A stretch of DNA of 64,000 nucleotides from Psychrobacter urativorans (GTDB lineage Bacteria > Pseudomonadota > Gammaproteobacteria > Pseudomonadales > Moraxellaceae). The stretch lies in the NCBI RefSeq assembly GCF_001298525.1, contig NZ_CP012678.1, positions 1,116,001 to 1,180,000 on the forward strand, written 5' to 3'. This document shows, piece by piece, positions 31,701 to 41,710 of this stretch; positions within the stretch are counted from its first letter, which is position 1, and every line of letters starts with the position of its first letter. Made by a program: the position numbers and the translations under genes. A model generated the notes under the pieces. It saw only the letters and a program-made list of their open reading frames with translations, had not been told where the DNA came from and made no database searches.

Positions 31701-32863
31701 GTTGGTGGCTCACCTGGACGCATGACTTTATAGATTTCAACCAACGCTTCTTCGCGAGTTGAGGTACTATCAGCACGTAGCGTGTCGGCAATATAACTGC
31801 CCTGATCAATATCATTGGTAAATAGAATGCTGATTTCTTTGATAGAATCACTGGCTTCAAACGCGCTTAACTTCACCAATAATTCATGATCAATAAGCGT
31901 GTTCGCTTTAGCGATAACTTCACCATTAACGATGATGTCTTCAGCTAAAATACGCTCGTATAAATATTCATCAGGTACAGATATTTTCGTCATACCCGCT
32001 TCTTCTAACTGACGAATACGGCGCGCATTAATACGTTTGCCTTGCTCAACGACCACATCACCATTAGGCGTGACGATGTCAAACTGTGCCATTTCGCCAC
32101 GCAGACGATCGGCAACCAGATCAATCTCAAATTGTTCTTCGCCTTTATAAACGGCTACTTTTTCAAAGAACAAATCTAAAATCTCGCCAGTACTTAAACC
32201 TAACGCACGCAAAATAATAGACGCCAGTAATTTACGACGACGGTCAATACGAGCAAATACCAAGTCTTTAGCATCAAACTCAAAGTCTAACCAAGAACCA
32301 CGGTAAGGAATAATACGCGCGTTATACAGCACTTTACCACTTGAATGTGACTTACCTTTATCGTGGTCAAAGAACACACCCGGTGAACGATGTAGCTGAG
32401 AGACGATAACCCGTTCCGTACCATTAATAATAAAAGTACCGTTATTGGTCATTAATGGGATTTCACCCATATAAACACTTTGCTCACGAATATCTTTAAT
32501 CGCCGCTTTGCTGTCTTTATCTTTGCTGTCTTTATCTTTAATAATCAGACGAATTTTAACGCGCATTGGTGCAGCAAACGTGGAACCACGTAAGATACAT
32601 TCACGCTCATCAAATTCAGGCGTACCTAAATAATATTCAACGAACTGTAGCTCAGCATTACCTGAGTGACTTTCGATCGGAAAAATAGAGGAATACGCAG
32701 CTTGCAGACCGGTATTCTCACGAGCTTTTGGCTTTTTGTGTTCTTGCAAAAAATGCTCGTAGGAATCTACTTGGATAGACAACAAATAGGGAATGTCCAT
32801 CACAGTGGGCAATTCAGCAAAACTTTTGCGAATACGCTTTTTTTCAGTATAAGAATATGCCAT
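28745..32863 (-). CDS. rpoB: RNA polymerase subunit beta
   Basis: 1372 residues (E. coli 1342). The rifampicin region [17 protein letters not shown] to [13 protein letters not shown] is intact and unmutated at the common resistance sites (Asp535, His545 and Ser550, equal to E. coli 516, 526 and 531). The C-terminal clamp segment with [11 protein letters not shown] is present. Residues about 108-119 carry a short duplicated KDSKD insertion relative to E. coli, encoded by a 15-nt tandem repeat. It is separated from rplL by an unusually long 694-nt gap. Confidence 0.98.
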   Translation of the reverse strand: MAYSYTEKKRIRKSFAELPTVMDIPYLLSIQVDSYEHFLQEHKKPKARENTGLQAAYSSIFPIESHSGNAELQFVEYYLGTPEFDERECILRGSTFAAPMRVKIRLIIKDKDSKDKDSKAAIKDIREQSVYMGEIPLMTNNGTFIINGTERVIVSQLHRSPGVFFDHDKGKSHSSGKVLYNARIIPYRGSWLDFEFDAKDLVFARIDRRRKLLASIILRALGLSTGEILDLFFEKVAVYKGEEQFEIDLVADRLRGEMAQFDIVTPNGDVVVEQGKRINARRIRQLEEAGMTKISVPDEYLYERILAEDIIVNGEVIAKANTLIDHELLVKLSAFEASDSIKEISILFTNDIDQGSYIADTLRADSTSTREEALVEIYKVMRPGEPPTIETAEKLFDSMFFNADRYDLSNVGRMKFNRRLGLEFDNTDDPDIQRERSVLTNADIVNVLKELIEIRNGRGEVDDIDHLGNRRIRSVGEMAENQFRVGLVRVERAVKERLSSAESDNLSPQDLINSKPVAAAVKEFFGSSQLSQFMDQNNPLSEVTHKRRVSALGPGGLTRERAGFEVRDVHDTHYGRVCPIETPEGPNIGLINSLATFAKTNSFGFLETPYRRVVDGKVTDVIEYLSAIEEVGTVIAQADSPVTADGALSDEMVSVRSYGEFVRMPPEKVTHMDVSPSQVVSVAAGLIPFLEHDDANRALMGSNMQRQAVPTLRADKPLVGTGMERHVARDSGVCVIAKRGGVIEDVDASRVVVRVNEDEMIAGEAGIDIYNLVKYTRSNQNTCINQRIIVNQGDAIAVGDILADGPSTDLGELALGQNIRIAFMPWNGYNFEDSILLSEKVVKEDRFTTIHIQELTCVARDTKLGTEEITADIPNVGEAALSSLDEAGIVYIGAEVDAGDILVGKVTPKGETQLTPEEKLLRAIFGEKAADVKDTSLRVPTSSKGTVIDVQVFTRDGVEKDARARAIEKSQLDSYRKDLKEELRIFEEAARGRIASLLDGQKVSGGSGLKAGTVMAAADMKGMSLETLLDIQPVEEEISERLTQIAEYLVDKQKDIDSKFAEKKRKLTAGDDLQHGVQKIVKVYLAVKRRIQPGDKMAGRHGNKGVVSRIMPVEDMPYDEHGNTVDIVLNPLGVPSRMNIGQVLETHLGMAAKGLGEKIDGMLKSQAAIKDLRDFLDQIYNKVGGEQVDLDSLTDDEILALSDNLRAGVPMGTAVFDGAHEHQVKDLLELAGLSRDGQQTLYDGRTGQKFDRKVTVGYMYMLKLNHLVDDKMHARSTGSYSLVTQQPLGGKAQFGGQRFGEMEVWALEAYGATYTLQEMLTVKSDDVEGRTRMYKNIVDGEQYMDPGMPESFNVLTKEIKSLGINIELKQSN
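32506..32540. repeat. 15-nt tandem repeat inside rpoB
   Basis: Two identical copies of CTTTGCTGTCTTTAT (32506-32520, 32521-32535) and the start of a third. It is in frame on the minus strand and gives the repeated acidic/basic insertion near residue 110 of RpoB. Confidence 0.85.
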
Positions 32864-33557
32864 CGAGAGTCCTTACAGTAAACGTGAAAACAAATGAGAA
32901 GCGTGGCCAGCGTGCATTAATCTATGCAAACTTAGCAACGTAAACGATAATAATAAAAACGATTGTTACAACAACTAGGATTAATAAGCTTTCTTAACAA
33001 ACCAATACTTAATTGAGTCGAAACTGAACTGTCAAATTAGGATGAGATTTTTAAATTTCTAAAACCAATACCTTTCTAAAATTAATACTAAGATATGATT
33101 ACTTTTACTTAAAATTTCAATGATTAACCGTATTAAACGGTCTATCTTCAAGCACTTTGTTTTTAAATCATAGTAAATATATGAGAGATAAACAATATCG
33201 TCGCTGAAACCTACTGCCTACAAATCCGGTACTGACAGTCAAACCATGCTAGACTATTTAAAAGTAAGATATTAAAAGTAAAATAAATTGGAGGCAATAT
33301 AAACGTTATTAACAATAGAAAAGCTTGCAGACGCAAAAATGCCAAACATCTACTGACGTTTAGCCTATATTAAACTACTCTTAAAAACTGACAAGTTGCG
33401 TGCATGTATATTGTCTGTCCTTTTGATGGGTATCCACCGTATTAATGCTTACGTATATTGGCAGACACAAAAGGTCAAGCTATTAATTATAGCAAAAAAA
33501 AGCCAGCAATGCAATGCATCACCAGCTTTTTTTGTACAACATTAAGATAAGCAAAGC
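32864..33557 (-). other. rplL-rpoB intercistronic region
   Basis: 694 nt without a credible coding frame, AT-rich. It starts, in transcription order, with the terminator-like hairpin described separately and then has a possible promoter with TTGACC (33473-33478 on the plus strand as GGTCAA) and a poor -10 (TATACG, 15-nt spacing). The rest shows no recognisable element. In E. coli this gap contains a partial terminator and an RNase III site, so attenuation here is a reasonable inference. Confidence 0.5.
33494..33533 (-). terminator. Terminator or attenuator after rplL
   Basis: 9-bp arms AAAAAAAGC (33495-33503) and GCTTTTTTT (33525-33533) around a 21-nt centre that has partial pairing of its own, ending in an eight-T run on the minus strand. 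It lies about 25 nt past the rplL stop. Because rpoB follows on the same strand, partial rather than full termination is likely. Confidence 0.7.
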
Positions 33558-33929
33558 TTATTTTAATTCAACAGTTGCACCAGCTTCTTCAAGTTTCTTT
33601 TTCAACTCTTCAGCTTCAGCTTTGTTAGCGCCTTCTTTGATTGGAGCTGGAGCGCTCTCAACCAAATCTTTCGCTTCTTTCAAGCCAAGACCAGTAGCTT
33701 CACGTACGGCTTTAATTACACCAACTTTCTTCTCGCCAAAGCTGGCAAGAATTACGTCAAACTCGTCTTTTTCTTCAGCAGCAGCAGCAGCAGGACCAGC
33801 AGCAGCAGGTGCAGCAGCAACAGCAGCAGTTACGCCGAATTTTTCTTCCATAGCGCTGATTAATTCAACGATATCCATTACTGACATTTCAGCGATTGCG
33901 TTTAACACGTCATCTTTAGATAGTGCCAT
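33558..33929 (-). CDS. rplL: 50S ribosomal protein L7/L12
   Basis: 123 residues. The N-terminal dimerisation domain (1-about 35) is joined by an Ala-rich hinge (about 36-53) to the C-terminal factor-binding domain with [28 protein letters not shown]. It forms the flexible stalk that recruits EF-Tu, EF-G and IF2. It follows rplJ by 126 nt and is expected to be co-regulated with it by L10. Confidence 0.98.
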   Translation of the reverse strand: MALSKDDVLNAIAEMSVMDIVELISAMEEKFGVTAAVAAAPAAAGPAAAAAEEKDEFDVILASFGEKKVGVIKAVREATGLGLKEAKDLVESAPAPIKEGANKAEAEELKKKLEEAGATVELK

Positions 33930-34055
33930 GAGAACTCTCCGTTATCTGATAAAATTTAATTGATTTTAAAATCGCCTGGATTGCTTGCCAAATTTTCAAA
34001 TAGTGTTGGCAATAAAGTACAATCGGCGATGTCAAAGTTACGTTAAAACAAGCAA

Positions 34056-34583
34056 TTAAGCAGCTTCTTTTGCGTCTTTGATTGCTGCTACCGTGCGAAC
34101 AAGCTTACTAGGAACAGCGTTCATAGTTTGAACAAGCTTGGTAACTGGTGCATTCATAGTAGCCATCAAGATAGAGATTGCTTCGTCGCGAGTTGGAAGC
34201 TTCGATACGCGCTCTAGATCTTCTGGACCATAAACAACACCACCAACTGATACCAATTTGGTCTCAAGGGCTTTGTGATCTTTGCTGAAGTCAAAAATGA
34301 CTCGAGCGGCAGATCCCAAATCTTCCATAGAGAAAGCCAAAAGTAATGGACCAGTCATACGGTCTGACATGCTCTCAAACTTAGTGCCTTCAAACGCACG
34401 TTTTGCTAGGGTATTTTTTACCACTTTCAAAACGACGCCTTTTTCACGGGCTTGTTCGCGCAGCTTAGTAAGCTTTGCAACACCAATACCATGATATTCG
34501 GCAGCTACTGCTGAGTAAGCATTAGCAGCAACTTCAGACACTTCAGCCACAACTTGTTGTTTTTGCTCTAGCGTTAATGCCAT
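34056..34583 (-). CDS. rplJ: 50S ribosomal protein L10
   Basis: 175 residues. It opens with MALTLEQKQQVVAEVSEVA and has VVKNTLAKRAFEGT typical of L10; the C-terminal helix binds L7/L12 dimers and anchors the stalk on 23S rRNA. In many bacteria the L10-L7/L12 complex represses its own mRNA by binding the leader. The 450-nt region upstream here is strongly structured and fits that role. Confidence 0.98.
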   Translation of the reverse strand: MALTLEQKQQVVAEVSEVAANAYSAVAAEYHGIGVAKLTKLREQAREKGVVLKVVKNTLAKRAFEGTKFESMSDRMTGPLLLAFSMEDLGSAARVIFDFSKDHKALETKLVSVGGVVYGPEDLERVSKLPTRDEAISILMATMNAPVTKLVQTMNAVPSKLVRTVAAIKDAKEAA

Positions 34584-35033
34584 AAGTTGACTCCTTTAAT
34601 CTTACCAATCCGCTCATGGTTTAAGTCTACAATACCTTAAGTATTAACTTAAACGACTCGCTAAGACTGACTTGATACGACACGTTATTAGCAGCTTTAT
34701 AACACTCAAGCCTACTAATAACGACTGATTACGGCACCGTTATCAGAATGACATCAAGTAATAGGTTGCCCTATCGGCTTTTATCAACAACTGGGTGGGT
34801 CACCGTCTGCGTAGGCCAACTAAGATTTTCATCTGTCGTCGATTAACAACAGCAGCTTGTTAAGGTTACTAATAAGTTAATACTTGTTAGTAACCTTGAT
34901 AAACCGCTCTTTACCTACGGTCTTAGACAGCGTAGCGTGTGCTACGCTGACCTAATATTTAAAATTGGGTTTGTTTATTATCTGCTCTTAAATAAAGGGA
35001 CATGATAATAAACAAGAATTTTTAGTGCTCGTC
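34584..35033 (-). other. rplA-rplJ intercistronic leader with strong hairpins
   Basis: 450 nt with no credible gene. In transcription order it has three strong hairpins: 34971-35015 (perfect 12 bp, TTGTTTATTATC/GATAATAAACAA, 21-nt loop), 34928-34949 (perfect 9 bp, CAGCGTAGC/GCTACGCTG, 4-nt loop) and 34862-34897 (16 bp with one wobble, 4-nt loop). A small hairpin TTAAGT/ACTTAA at 34637-34652 lies closer to rplJ. None has a T tract. It most likely contains the rplJL leader and autoregulatory site; a promoter is not obvious. Confidence 0.6.
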
Positions 35034-35735
35034 TTATTTGTTAAGGCGATGCGGTACGGCATCAATAGCAATACCTGGACCCATAGTGCTAGATAAAGTG
35101 ATACGTTTGATGTAAACACCCTTAGACGTAGCAGGCTTAGCACGACGTAGATCAGCTAATAAAGCTTGGGCATTTTCCACAACTTGTTCAGCAGTAAAGC
35201 CAACTTGACCAACTGTAGTATGGATAATACCAGCTTTATCAACACGGTACTGTGCTTGACCAGCTTTAGCGTTAAGAACTGCTTCAGCAACGTTAGGCGT
35301 AACCGTACCGACTTTAGGGTTAGGCATTAGACCACGTGGGCCTAGGATAGTACCTAATTGACCAACCACACGCATAGCATCAGGAGCAGCGATAACGACA
35401 TCGAAGTCCATGTTGCCCGCTTTAATTGATTCAGCTAGGTCTTCAAAACCAACGATGTCAGCACCCGCTTCTTTGGCGGCTTCAGCAGCAGCACCTTGAG
35501 CAAATACAGCAACGCGTTTGGTTTTACCAGTACCCGCAGGTAGGTTGGTTGCGCCACGAACGACTTGGTCAGATTTACGTGGATCAACACCCAAGTTTAC
35601 GGCGATATCGATAGACTCTTTGAATTTAAGAGGTGGTAAATCATTTAAAATTTGAACCGCTTCTTCAATCGTGTATAGCTTATCGTTATCGATACGGCTA
35701 TTGATTTCTTTTTGACGTTTGGTTAGCTTAGACAT
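35034..35735 (-). CDS. rplA: 50S ribosomal protein L1
   Basis: 233 residues, usual size, with the signature around [14 protein letters not shown] and the C-terminal [18 protein letters not shown]. It forms the mobile L1 stalk near the E site and in many bacteria represses translation of its own rplK-rplA mRNA. It begins 2 nt after the rplK stop, so the pair is translationally coupled. Confidence 0.98.
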   Translation of the reverse strand: MSKLTKRQKEINSRIDNDKLYTIEEAVQILNDLPPLKFKESIDIAVNLGVDPRKSDQVVRGATNLPAGTGKTKRVAVFAQGAAAEAAKEAGADIVGFEDLAESIKAGNMDFDVVIAAPDAMRVVGQLGTILGPRGLMPNPKVGTVTPNVAEAVLNAKAGQAQYRVDKAGIIHTTVGQVGFTAEQVVENAQALLADLRRAKPATSKGVYIKRITLSSTMGPGIAIDAVPHRLNK

Positions 35736-35737
35736 TA

Positions 35738-36169
35738 TTATACACCCTCCACGGTAATACCCATTGAACGGGCAGTACCAGCAACGGTACGAACAGCAGC
35801 ATCAAGATCAGCTGCAGTTAAGTCTGCATCTTTAGTCTTAACAATTTCTTCAAGTTGAGCACGATTTACCGTACCGACTTTAGCGGTATTTGGTGTGCCT
35901 GAACCTTTAGCAACGCCTGCAGCTTTACGCAATAAGTATGCCGCTGGTGGAGACTTCATGATAAAGGTAAAAGATTTATCGCTGTATACCGTGATCTCAG
36001 TTGGGATCGGTAGACCTGGCTCTTGACCTGAAGTCGCAGCGTTAAATTCTTTACAGAATGCCATGATGTTCACGCCTTTTTGACCCAATGCTGGACCAAT
36101 AGGTGGTGAAGGATTTGCTTTACCTGCAGGGACTTGCAGTTTGATGTAACCATCAATCTTCTTAGCCAT
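35738..36169 (-). CDS. rplK: 50S ribosomal protein L11
   Basis: 143 residues. The N-terminal domain has [20 protein letters not shown], and the C-terminal domain binds the GTPase-associated centre of 23S rRNA. It is needed for RelA-dependent stringent signalling. AGGAGAG precedes the ATG. A probable L1-binding hairpin lies in the 92-nt leader. Confidence 0.98.
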   Translation of the reverse strand: MAKKIDGYIKLQVPAGKANPSPPIGPALGQKGVNIMAFCKEFNAATSGQEPGLPIPTEITVYSDKSFTFIMKSPPAAYLLRKAAGVAKGSGTPNTAKVGTVNRAQLEEIVKTKDADLTAADLDAAVRTVAGTARSMGITVEGV

Positions 36170-36196
36170 GATTCTCTCCTAAGTGGGTCATAACGC

Positions 36197-36242
36197 CTGT
36201 TACCTTAATGTCTTACAATCATAAATTTTAAGGTAATAACAG
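36197..36242 (-). promoter_or_regulatory. Candidate L1-binding hairpin in the rplK leader
   Basis: On the minus strand CTGTTATTACCTTAA (36242 to 36228) pairs with TTAAGGTAACAG (36208 to 36197): 12 bp interrupted by a one-sided 3-nt bulge, with a 19-nt loop, starting 28 nt before the rplK ATG. Position and asymmetric bulge resemble L1 translational operators; no alignment was possible. Confidence 0.45.
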
Positions 36243-36261
36243 CTGCCCGGGTTATAATTGT

Positions 36262-36792
36262 TTAGTCTAGTTTTTCAACTTTACTAAACTCAAGTTCAAC
36301 CTGAGTGGGTCGATTAAATACATTTACTGTCAACTGTAACTTGGACTTCTCATAATCCACTTTTTCAACCAACCCTTTAAAGTCAGTGAATGGACCGTCA
36401 ATTACTAACAACTCTTCACCCGGCTCGAATAATGTTTTCGGACGTGGCGTCGCTTCAGTTTGATTTAAGCGATTTAAAATGCGGTCGGCTTCTACTTGGG
36501 TAATCGGTGCAGGCGTTTCTGGTGTACCACCAATAAAGCCCATAATACGCGGACATTCTTTAACAATGTGCCAAGTATTATCGTTCATTTCCATTTGGAT
36601 CAATACATATCCTGGAAAAAACTTACGCTCACTTTTACGTTTTTTGCCGTCTTTCATTTCGACGACTTCTTCAGTAGGTACTAATACATCGCCGAAAAAC
36701 TCAGCAAAGTCACTACGATTAATGCGCTCGATTAATGAACGTTGTACTTGTTTTTCATATCCTGAAAACGCTTGGACAATATACCAACGCAT
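36262..36792 (-). CDS. nusG: Transcription antitermination factor NusG
   Basis: 176 residues (E. coli 181). The N-terminal NGN domain starts [16 protein letters not shown] and has [14 protein letters not shown]; the C-terminal KOW domain has [27 protein letters not shown]. NusG suppresses pausing, recruits Rho and couples RNA polymerase to ribosomes through S10. It follows secE by 99 nt. Confidence 0.98.
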   Translation of the reverse strand: MRWYIVQAFSGYEKQVQRSLIERINRSDFAEFFGDVLVPTEEVVEMKDGKKRKSERKFFPGYVLIQMEMNDNTWHIVKECPRIMGFIGGTPETPAPITQVEADRILNRLNQTEATPRPKTLFEPGEELLVIDGPFTDFKGLVEKVDYEKSKLQLTVNVFNRPTQVELEFSKVEKLD

Positions 36793-36891
36793 ATCACGCT
36801 CCTAATCGCTATAAATAAGTTTTGGATTAAATATGAGTAGCTAGAACGACTCGCAATACACGATTTTAACGCTCTGCACTATCCTCTATAT

Positions 36892-37377
36892 TTAACCAAT
36901 GAATAAGCCGACGAACCAATTAAAAAAGTTATCTAATAACCAAACAAATAATCCAGCAATGGCTATCACGACAATCACTTGCCATGTGTACTGAAAGGTT
37001 TCATCTTTACTTGGCCAAGTGACACGGCGTAATTCAACGGCAGCATCTTTTAATAACGTTTTAAAGGCACGGCCTTGATGGGTCAGTGCCAAACATACTA
37101 GCGCAAATACAAAAAGGGCGACAATAATTCCAATACGTACCCAAACATCATTGGCAGGTTGCCAATAGCCTGGTAAATATTGATTAACTAAAGTCGCACC
37201 GATTAAAATTGCAATGGCCAGTAGCCATAACATCACATCTTTTGCTGAGCTGGTCTTAGCCACTTCTACAGCAGACATATTGGTCGCTGAAATATGGCTA
37301 TTTTTAGTCAGCATTCCACTAGCCGTCGCCTTGGCATCAGATAACTTATTCTCGAGGTTATCTTGATTATTGCTCAT
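36892..37377 (-). CDS. secE: Protein translocase subunit SecE
   Basis: 161 residues with three membrane segments (about 49-66, 78-98 and 134-158), the long form found in E. coli-type bacteria. The conserved amphipathic stretch ELRRVTWPSKDETFQ precedes the last segment. SecE stabilises SecY in the protein-conducting channel. The polar N-terminus of about 45 residues is longer than in E. coli (127 residues in total). It is 51 nt downstream of tRNA-Trp and probably shares its transcript. Confidence 0.95.
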   Translation of the reverse strand: MSNNQDNLENKLSDAKATASGMLTKNSHISATNMSAVEVAKTSSAKDVMLWLLAIAILIGATLVNQYLPGYWQPANDVWVRIGIIVALFVFALVCLALTHQGRAFKTLLKDAAVELRRVTWPSKDETFQYTWQVIVVIAIAGLFVWLLDNFFNWFVGLFIG

Positions 37378-37428
37378 AAAGGACTCGCTTTGGAGATGGT
37401 GAAATACAGCAAAGATATACTAATAAGA

Positions 37429-37504
37429 TGGCAGGCGATGTAGGACTCGAACCTACAACCCTCGGTTTTGGAGACCGATGCTCTACCAATTGAGCCAATC
37501 GCCT
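37429..37504 (-). tRNA. trnW: tRNA-Trp (CCA anticodon)
   Basis: 76-nt cloverleaf with CCA encoded at the 3' end. The acceptor stem AGGCGAT pairs with ATCGCCT, the D arm is GGCTCAATTGGTAGAGC, the anticodon loop contains CTCCAAA in a CGGT/ACCG stem, and the T arm is GTAGGTTCGAGTCCTAC. It lies between tuf and secE, an arrangement known in related gamma-proteobacteria. Confidence 0.97.
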
Positions 37505-37523
37505 AGGGGTGTTAAGGCTGCTA

Positions 37524-37551
37524 ATTATACAAGATTTTAAATAGAATGCAA
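37524..37551 (-). promoter_or_regulatory. Promoter of tRNA-Trp-secE-nusG
   Basis: On the minus strand TTGCAT (37551-37546), 16-nt spacer, TATAAT (37529-37524), about 20 nt before the tRNA 5' end. It lies downstream of the tuf terminator, so it probably drives tRNA-Trp and secE-nusG. Confidence 0.75.
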
Positions 37552-37719
37552 GCCTCTAAGAGGCTATTTTGTTTTATTAATATTATTAATTACTTAATTA
37601 GTGGCAAAATAGTAAAAACTGAAAGTTTCTTAAACAAAAAAGGCTATATTTAATAGTGAGGTGCTTTGGCATACCTTACCTATTTAAGTGCCTATTTTAT
37701 CTACTTACTCAGCAACGCC

Positions 37720-37754
37720 AAAAAAAGCCACCCTCAATAAAGAGAATGGCTTTT
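37720..37754 (-). terminator. Intrinsic terminator after tuf
   Basis: 13-bp stem including two G-T pairs, arms 37723-37735 and 37742-37754, 6-nt loop, followed on the minus strand by seven T. It starts about 47 nt past the tuf stop. Confidence 0.9.
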
Positions 37755-37801
37755 GACTAACGGTTGAGCTGAGCTAACAGATTACTCTGATAGATTCAGT
37801 C

Positions 37802-38992
37802 TTAAACGTTAACGTTAGCAACAACACCAGCGCCTACAGTACGGCCGCCTTCACGAATAGCGAAGCGTAGACCTTTGTCCATAGCGATTGGGTGGATAAG
37901 CTCTACGCCCATCTCAACGTTATCACCAGGCATTACCATTTCAGTACCGTCTTGTAATTGGATTGCGCCAGTTACGTCAGTGGTACGGAAGTAGAACTGT
38001 GGACGATAGCCGTTTAGGAATGGTGTGTGACGACCACCCTCTTCTTTTGACAATACATATACTTCAGCGTCAAATTTGGTATGCGGGGTGATAGAACCTG
38101 GTTTAGCAAGTACTTGACCACGTTGTACGTCTTCACGTTTAGTACCACGTAGTAGTACGCCACAGTTTTCGCCTGCACGACCTTCGTCAAGCAGTTTACG
38201 GAACATCTCTACACCAGTACAGGTGGTTTTTTGAGTGTCACGGATACCGACGATTTCGATTTCATCACCAACTTTAACGATACCAGATTCAACACGGCCG
38301 GTTACAACGGTACCACGACCTGAGATTGAGAAGACGTCTTCGATTGGCATTAGGAATGCTTTGTCGATGTCACGCTCTGGCTCTGGGATGTAGGTGTCTA
38401 GGATGTTTAGTAGTTCTACTACGGCTGGTTGGCCGTATTTTTCTTGTGAGCCTTTTAGGGCTTCAGTAGCAGAACCTTTAACGATTGGGGTGTCATCACC
38501 TGGGAAATCATAGTCGCTAAGTAATTCGCGAACTTCCATTTCTACAAGTTCTAACAATTCTTCGTCATCAACCATGTCACATTTGTTCATGAACACAACG
38601 ATGTACGGTACGCCAACCTGACGTGAAAGCAAGATGTGCTCACGTGTTTGTGGCATAGGGCCGTCAGTTGCAGATACAACTAAGATTGCGCCGTCCATCT
38701 GTGCCGCACCGGTGATCATGTTTTTAACATAATCGGCGTGACCTGGGCAGTCGACGTGGGCGTAGTGACGTGATGGGGTGTCATATTCTACGTGTGAGGT
38801 GTTGATGGTGATGCCACGTGCTTTTTCTTCTGGGGCTGAGTCAATAGACGCGTAGTCTTTGGCTTCGCCGCCTGAAGTGATTGCAGCTACGGTTGCGATT
38901 GCAGCGGTAAGGGTGGTTTTACCATGGTCAACGTGTCCGATGGTACCAACGTTGACATGTGGTTTTAAGCGTTCAAACTTGGCCTTTGCCAT
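37802..38992 (-). CDS. tuf: Elongation factor Tu
   Basis: 396 residues. GTP-binding motifs: GHVDHGKT near the N-terminus, [12 protein letters not shown] and NKCDMVD. It delivers aminoacyl-tRNA to the ribosome. Codon use is strongly biased, as expected for high expression. It follows fusA after 208 nt containing its own promoter and a leader hairpin. Only this one copy is in the window; a second copy elsewhere cannot be excluded. Confidence 0.99.
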   Translation of the reverse strand: MAKAKFERLKPHVNVGTIGHVDHGKTTLTAAIATVAAITSGGEAKDYASIDSAPEEKARGITINTSHVEYDTPSRHYAHVDCPGHADYVKNMITGAAQMDGAILVVSATDGPMPQTREHILLSRQVGVPYIVVFMNKCDMVDDEELLELVEMEVRELLSDYDFPGDDTPIVKGSATEALKGSQEKYGQPAVVELLNILDTYIPEPERDIDKAFLMPIEDVFSISGRGTVVTGRVESGIVKVGDEIEIVGIRDTQKTTCTGVEMFRKLLDEGRAGENCGVLLRGTKREDVQRGQVLAKPGSITPHTKFDAEVYVLSKEEGGRHTPFLNGYRPQFYFRTTDVTGAIQLQDGTEMVMPGDNVEMGVELIHPIAMDKGLRFAIREGGRTVGAGVVANVNV

Positions 38993-39013
38993 GAGTTTTT
39001 CCTCTTTATTTGG

Positions 39014-39049
39014 AGACAGACTCTAATAACTTATAGAGTAATTCTGTCT
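39014..39049 (-). other. Stem-loop in the tuf leader
   Basis: AGACAGA (39014-39020) pairs with TCTGTCT (39043-39049) and CTCTA (39021-39025) with TAGAG (39034-39038), 12 bp with a 4-nt one-sided bulge. It lies directly upstream of the tuf ribosome site (GAGGA). Confidence 0.5.
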
Positions 39050-39093
39050 ACATTTAGATAATTGTTAAAAGGTTGCACATATAGTGTGCAGAT

Positions 39094-39121
39094 ATTATAA
39101 GAATATTGCGACCAATAACAA
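39094..39121 (-). promoter_or_regulatory. tuf promoter
   Basis: On the minus strand TTGTTA (39121-39116), 16-nt spacer, TATAAT (39099-39094), about 100 nt before the tuf ATG. Confidence 0.65.
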
Positions 39122-39200
39122 GTCTTTTAACAAGTTATTGGTATATTCAAAGCTGACAACCGAGTGATTAACACTCTATTGTCATTTTAATTGGATTTAC

Positions 39201-41327
39201 TTACTCGTCGCCATCTTTAGAGTTGAACTTAGAGATGATGTCAGCAGCAACTGATTTTGGAATTTCAGCGTACTTTTGGAATTCCATTGAGTACGTTGCA
39301 CGGCCCTGTGACATTGAGCGCATTTGTGTGGCATAACCAAACATTTCCGCTAATGGTACTTCGGCACGAATTTGCTTAGTACCACCAGGTAAGTCTTCCA
39401 TACCTTGAACCAAACCACGACGACGGTTTAAATCGCCCATGATATCGCCCATGTAATCTTCAGGTGTTTCAACTTCTACTTTCATTACTGGCTCAAGTAG
39501 CGTTGGGTTTGCAGCCATGAAACCTTTACGGAAAGCGATAGAACCTGCCATTTTAAATGATAACTCATCCGAGTCAACATCATGGTAAGAACCGTCATAC
39601 AAAGTCGCTTTAACACCAACGATTGGATAACCAGCAAGTACGCCGTTTTTCATGCGCTCTTGAATACCTTTATCAACCGCACCGTGGAATTCTTTTGGTA
39701 CTGTACCACCAACAACTTCTTCAGCGAATTCATAAAGAACGTCGCCTGCTGGATCCATAGGCTCAAGACGTAACCAAACGTGACCAAATTTACCACGACC
39801 ACCCGTTTGACGTACGAATTTGCCTTCTTGTTCAACCGTTTCGCGAATCGTTTCACGATAAGCAACTTGCGGTGCACCGATGTTGGCTTCAACGTTAAAC
39901 TCACGCTTCATACGGTCAACAAGAATTTCTAAATGTAGCTCACCCATACCGCTGATAATAGTCTGACCAGATTCTTCGTCAGTGTGTACACGGAACGATG
40001 GATCTTCTTTCGCCAAACGACCTAGAGCAATTGACATTCTTTCTTGGTCAGCTTTAGTCTTAGGTTCAACCGCTAGGCTGATAACTGGATCTGGGAATTC
40101 CATACGCTCAAGGGTGATAACATTTTGCTCGTCACATAGCGTATCACCAGTGGTCACATCTTTCATGCCAACTAAGGCTGCGATGTCACCAGTACGAATC
40201 TCTTGTAGCTCGACCTGAGCATCTGCCATCATCTGTACGATACGGCCAACGCGCTCACGCTTCATTTTAACTGGGTTATAAACGCTGCTACCTTGCTTGA
40301 GCACGCCTGAATAGACGCGAACGAAGGTTAAGTTACCAACGAACTTGTCGTTCATGATTTTGAACGCTAGAGAAGCAAACGGTTCGTCATCTGATGCTTC
40401 ACGGAAGCCTTCGCTTTCGTCTTTGTCATCCAAAATGCCTTTAATAGCCGGTACATCCATTGGTGCTGGAAGATACTGAATAACCGCATCCAACATTTTC
40501 TGAACGCCTTTGTTTTTAAAGGCTGTTCCACAAAGTAATGGGATAATTTCATTATTAATCGTTAGCTGACGAATGGCACTATGAATCTGTGCAACAGACA
40601 ATTCACCATTTTCTAGATATTCATTCATCAATTCTTCTGATGCTTCAGCAGCATTTTCTACCAGATACTCGCGATACTCTTCTGCTTGTTCTTGTAGTTC
40701 AGCTGGAATCTCACGTTCTTCGTATTGCATACCTTGAGACGCTTCATCCCAATAGATGGCTTTCATAGTCACAAGATCAACAACGCCTTCAAAGGTGTCT
40801 TCTTTACCAATTGGAATAACCAATGGTACTGCCTTGCCACCTAGACGAGTTTTGATTTGTTCTACAACACGGAAGAAGTCTGCGCCAACGCGATCCATTT
40901 TGTTAATGAATGCTAAGCGTGGCACTTTATATTTATTTGCCTGACGCCATACGGTCTCAGACTGTGGCTGTACGCCGCCTACTGCACAATAAACCATGCA
41001 CGCGCCATCAAGCACACGCATAGAACGTTCAACTTCAATCGTGAAGTCAACGTGACCTGGGGTGTCAATGATGTTGATACGGTGTTCATCAAACTGCTTG
41101 GCCATACCTGACCAAAAACAAGTGGTCGCCGCAGAAGCAATGGTAATACCGCGCTCTTGTTCTTGCTCCATAAAGTCCATGGTAGCCGCACCATCATGCG
41201 TTTCACCAAGTTTGTGACTGACACCGGTATAGAACAAAACACGCTCAGTAGTCGTTGTTTTGCCAGCGTCAATGTGCGCTGAAATACCAATATTGCGATA
41301 GCGCTTTAGGGGAGTTATACGAGCCAT
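39201..41327 (-). CDS. fusA: Elongation factor G
   Basis: 708 residues (E. coli 704). GTPase motifs: [17 protein letters not shown] and NKMDRVGAD. It catalyses ribosomal translocation and, with RRF, recycling. It is third in the rpsL-rpsG-fusA order of the str operon, separated from rpsG by 383 nt that contain a large hairpin. Confidence 0.99.
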   Translation of the reverse strand: MARITPLKRYRNIGISAHIDAGKTTTTERVLFYTGVSHKLGETHDGAATMDFMEQEQERGITIASAATTCFWSGMAKQFDEHRINIIDTPGHVDFTIEVERSMRVLDGACMVYCAVGGVQPQSETVWRQANKYKVPRLAFINKMDRVGADFFRVVEQIKTRLGGKAVPLVIPIGKEDTFEGVVDLVTMKAIYWDEASQGMQYEEREIPAELQEQAEEYREYLVENAAEASEELMNEYLENGELSVAQIHSAIRQLTINNEIIPLLCGTAFKNKGVQKMLDAVIQYLPAPMDVPAIKGILDDKDESEGFREASDDEPFASLAFKIMNDKFVGNLTFVRVYSGVLKQGSSVYNPVKMKRERVGRIVQMMADAQVELQEIRTGDIAALVGMKDVTTGDTLCDEQNVITLERMEFPDPVISLAVEPKTKADQERMSIALGRLAKEDPSFRVHTDEESGQTIISGMGELHLEILVDRMKREFNVEANIGAPQVAYRETIRETVEQEGKFVRQTGGRGKFGHVWLRLEPMDPAGDVLYEFAEEVVGGTVPKEFHGAVDKGIQERMKNGVLAGYPIVGVKATLYDGSYHDVDSDELSFKMAGSIAFRKGFMAANPTLLEPVMKVEVETPEDYMGDIMGDLNRRRGLVQGMEDLPGGTKQIRAEVPLAEMFGYATQMRSMSQGRATYSMEFQKYAEIPKSVAADIISKFNSKDGDE

Positions 41328-41710
41328 AGTGTTTTCCTAGGGGAATCATGTATGTATAAATGTATGGTGTGTCTCTACCTTACATTCTTGATAAAAGCAG
41401 TCGGCTTTTACGTTTTACTCATTTATCAACCTAATACGATTAACAACGAGTAAATCCTAAGAATATAATGGCATTAAATCTTGGACACTTTGTTTTCAGA
41501 ACAACTTTATGATAGATATCCGCCAACGCAGCTGTTTACTATTTAAGTCATATCACTTAAGTTATAACAGAAACCATATAAACAGTTGGATAAATGAGAG
41601 CGGCAATCAATAGAAATAATAATAGTGATACACATTAACGATTTGCGCTGATAAACCAGTATCGCAAATAATTGCGTCTGATTTATCAGCACATAAATCG
41701 CTAAGCAAGC
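41328..41710 (-). other. rpsG-fusA intercistronic region with a compound hairpin
   Basis: 383 nt with no credible gene. Immediately after rpsG lies a stacked hairpin at 41647-41690: arms GCTGATAAA/TTTATCAGC (41647-41655, 41682-41690), CAG/CTG and CGCAA/TTGCG (41663-41667, 41672-41676), 17 bp in all with small internal loops and an ATAA loop. It has no T tract. The remaining sequence up to fusA shows no clear element. Confidence 0.55.

Noticed and set aside
33514..33963. Open frame on the plus strand over rplL (Ala/Ser-rich, 149 codons)
   Set aside because: It is the reverse of the highly biased rplL sequence; the Ala/Ser stretches mirror the Ala-rich hinge. L7/L12 on the other strand is certain.
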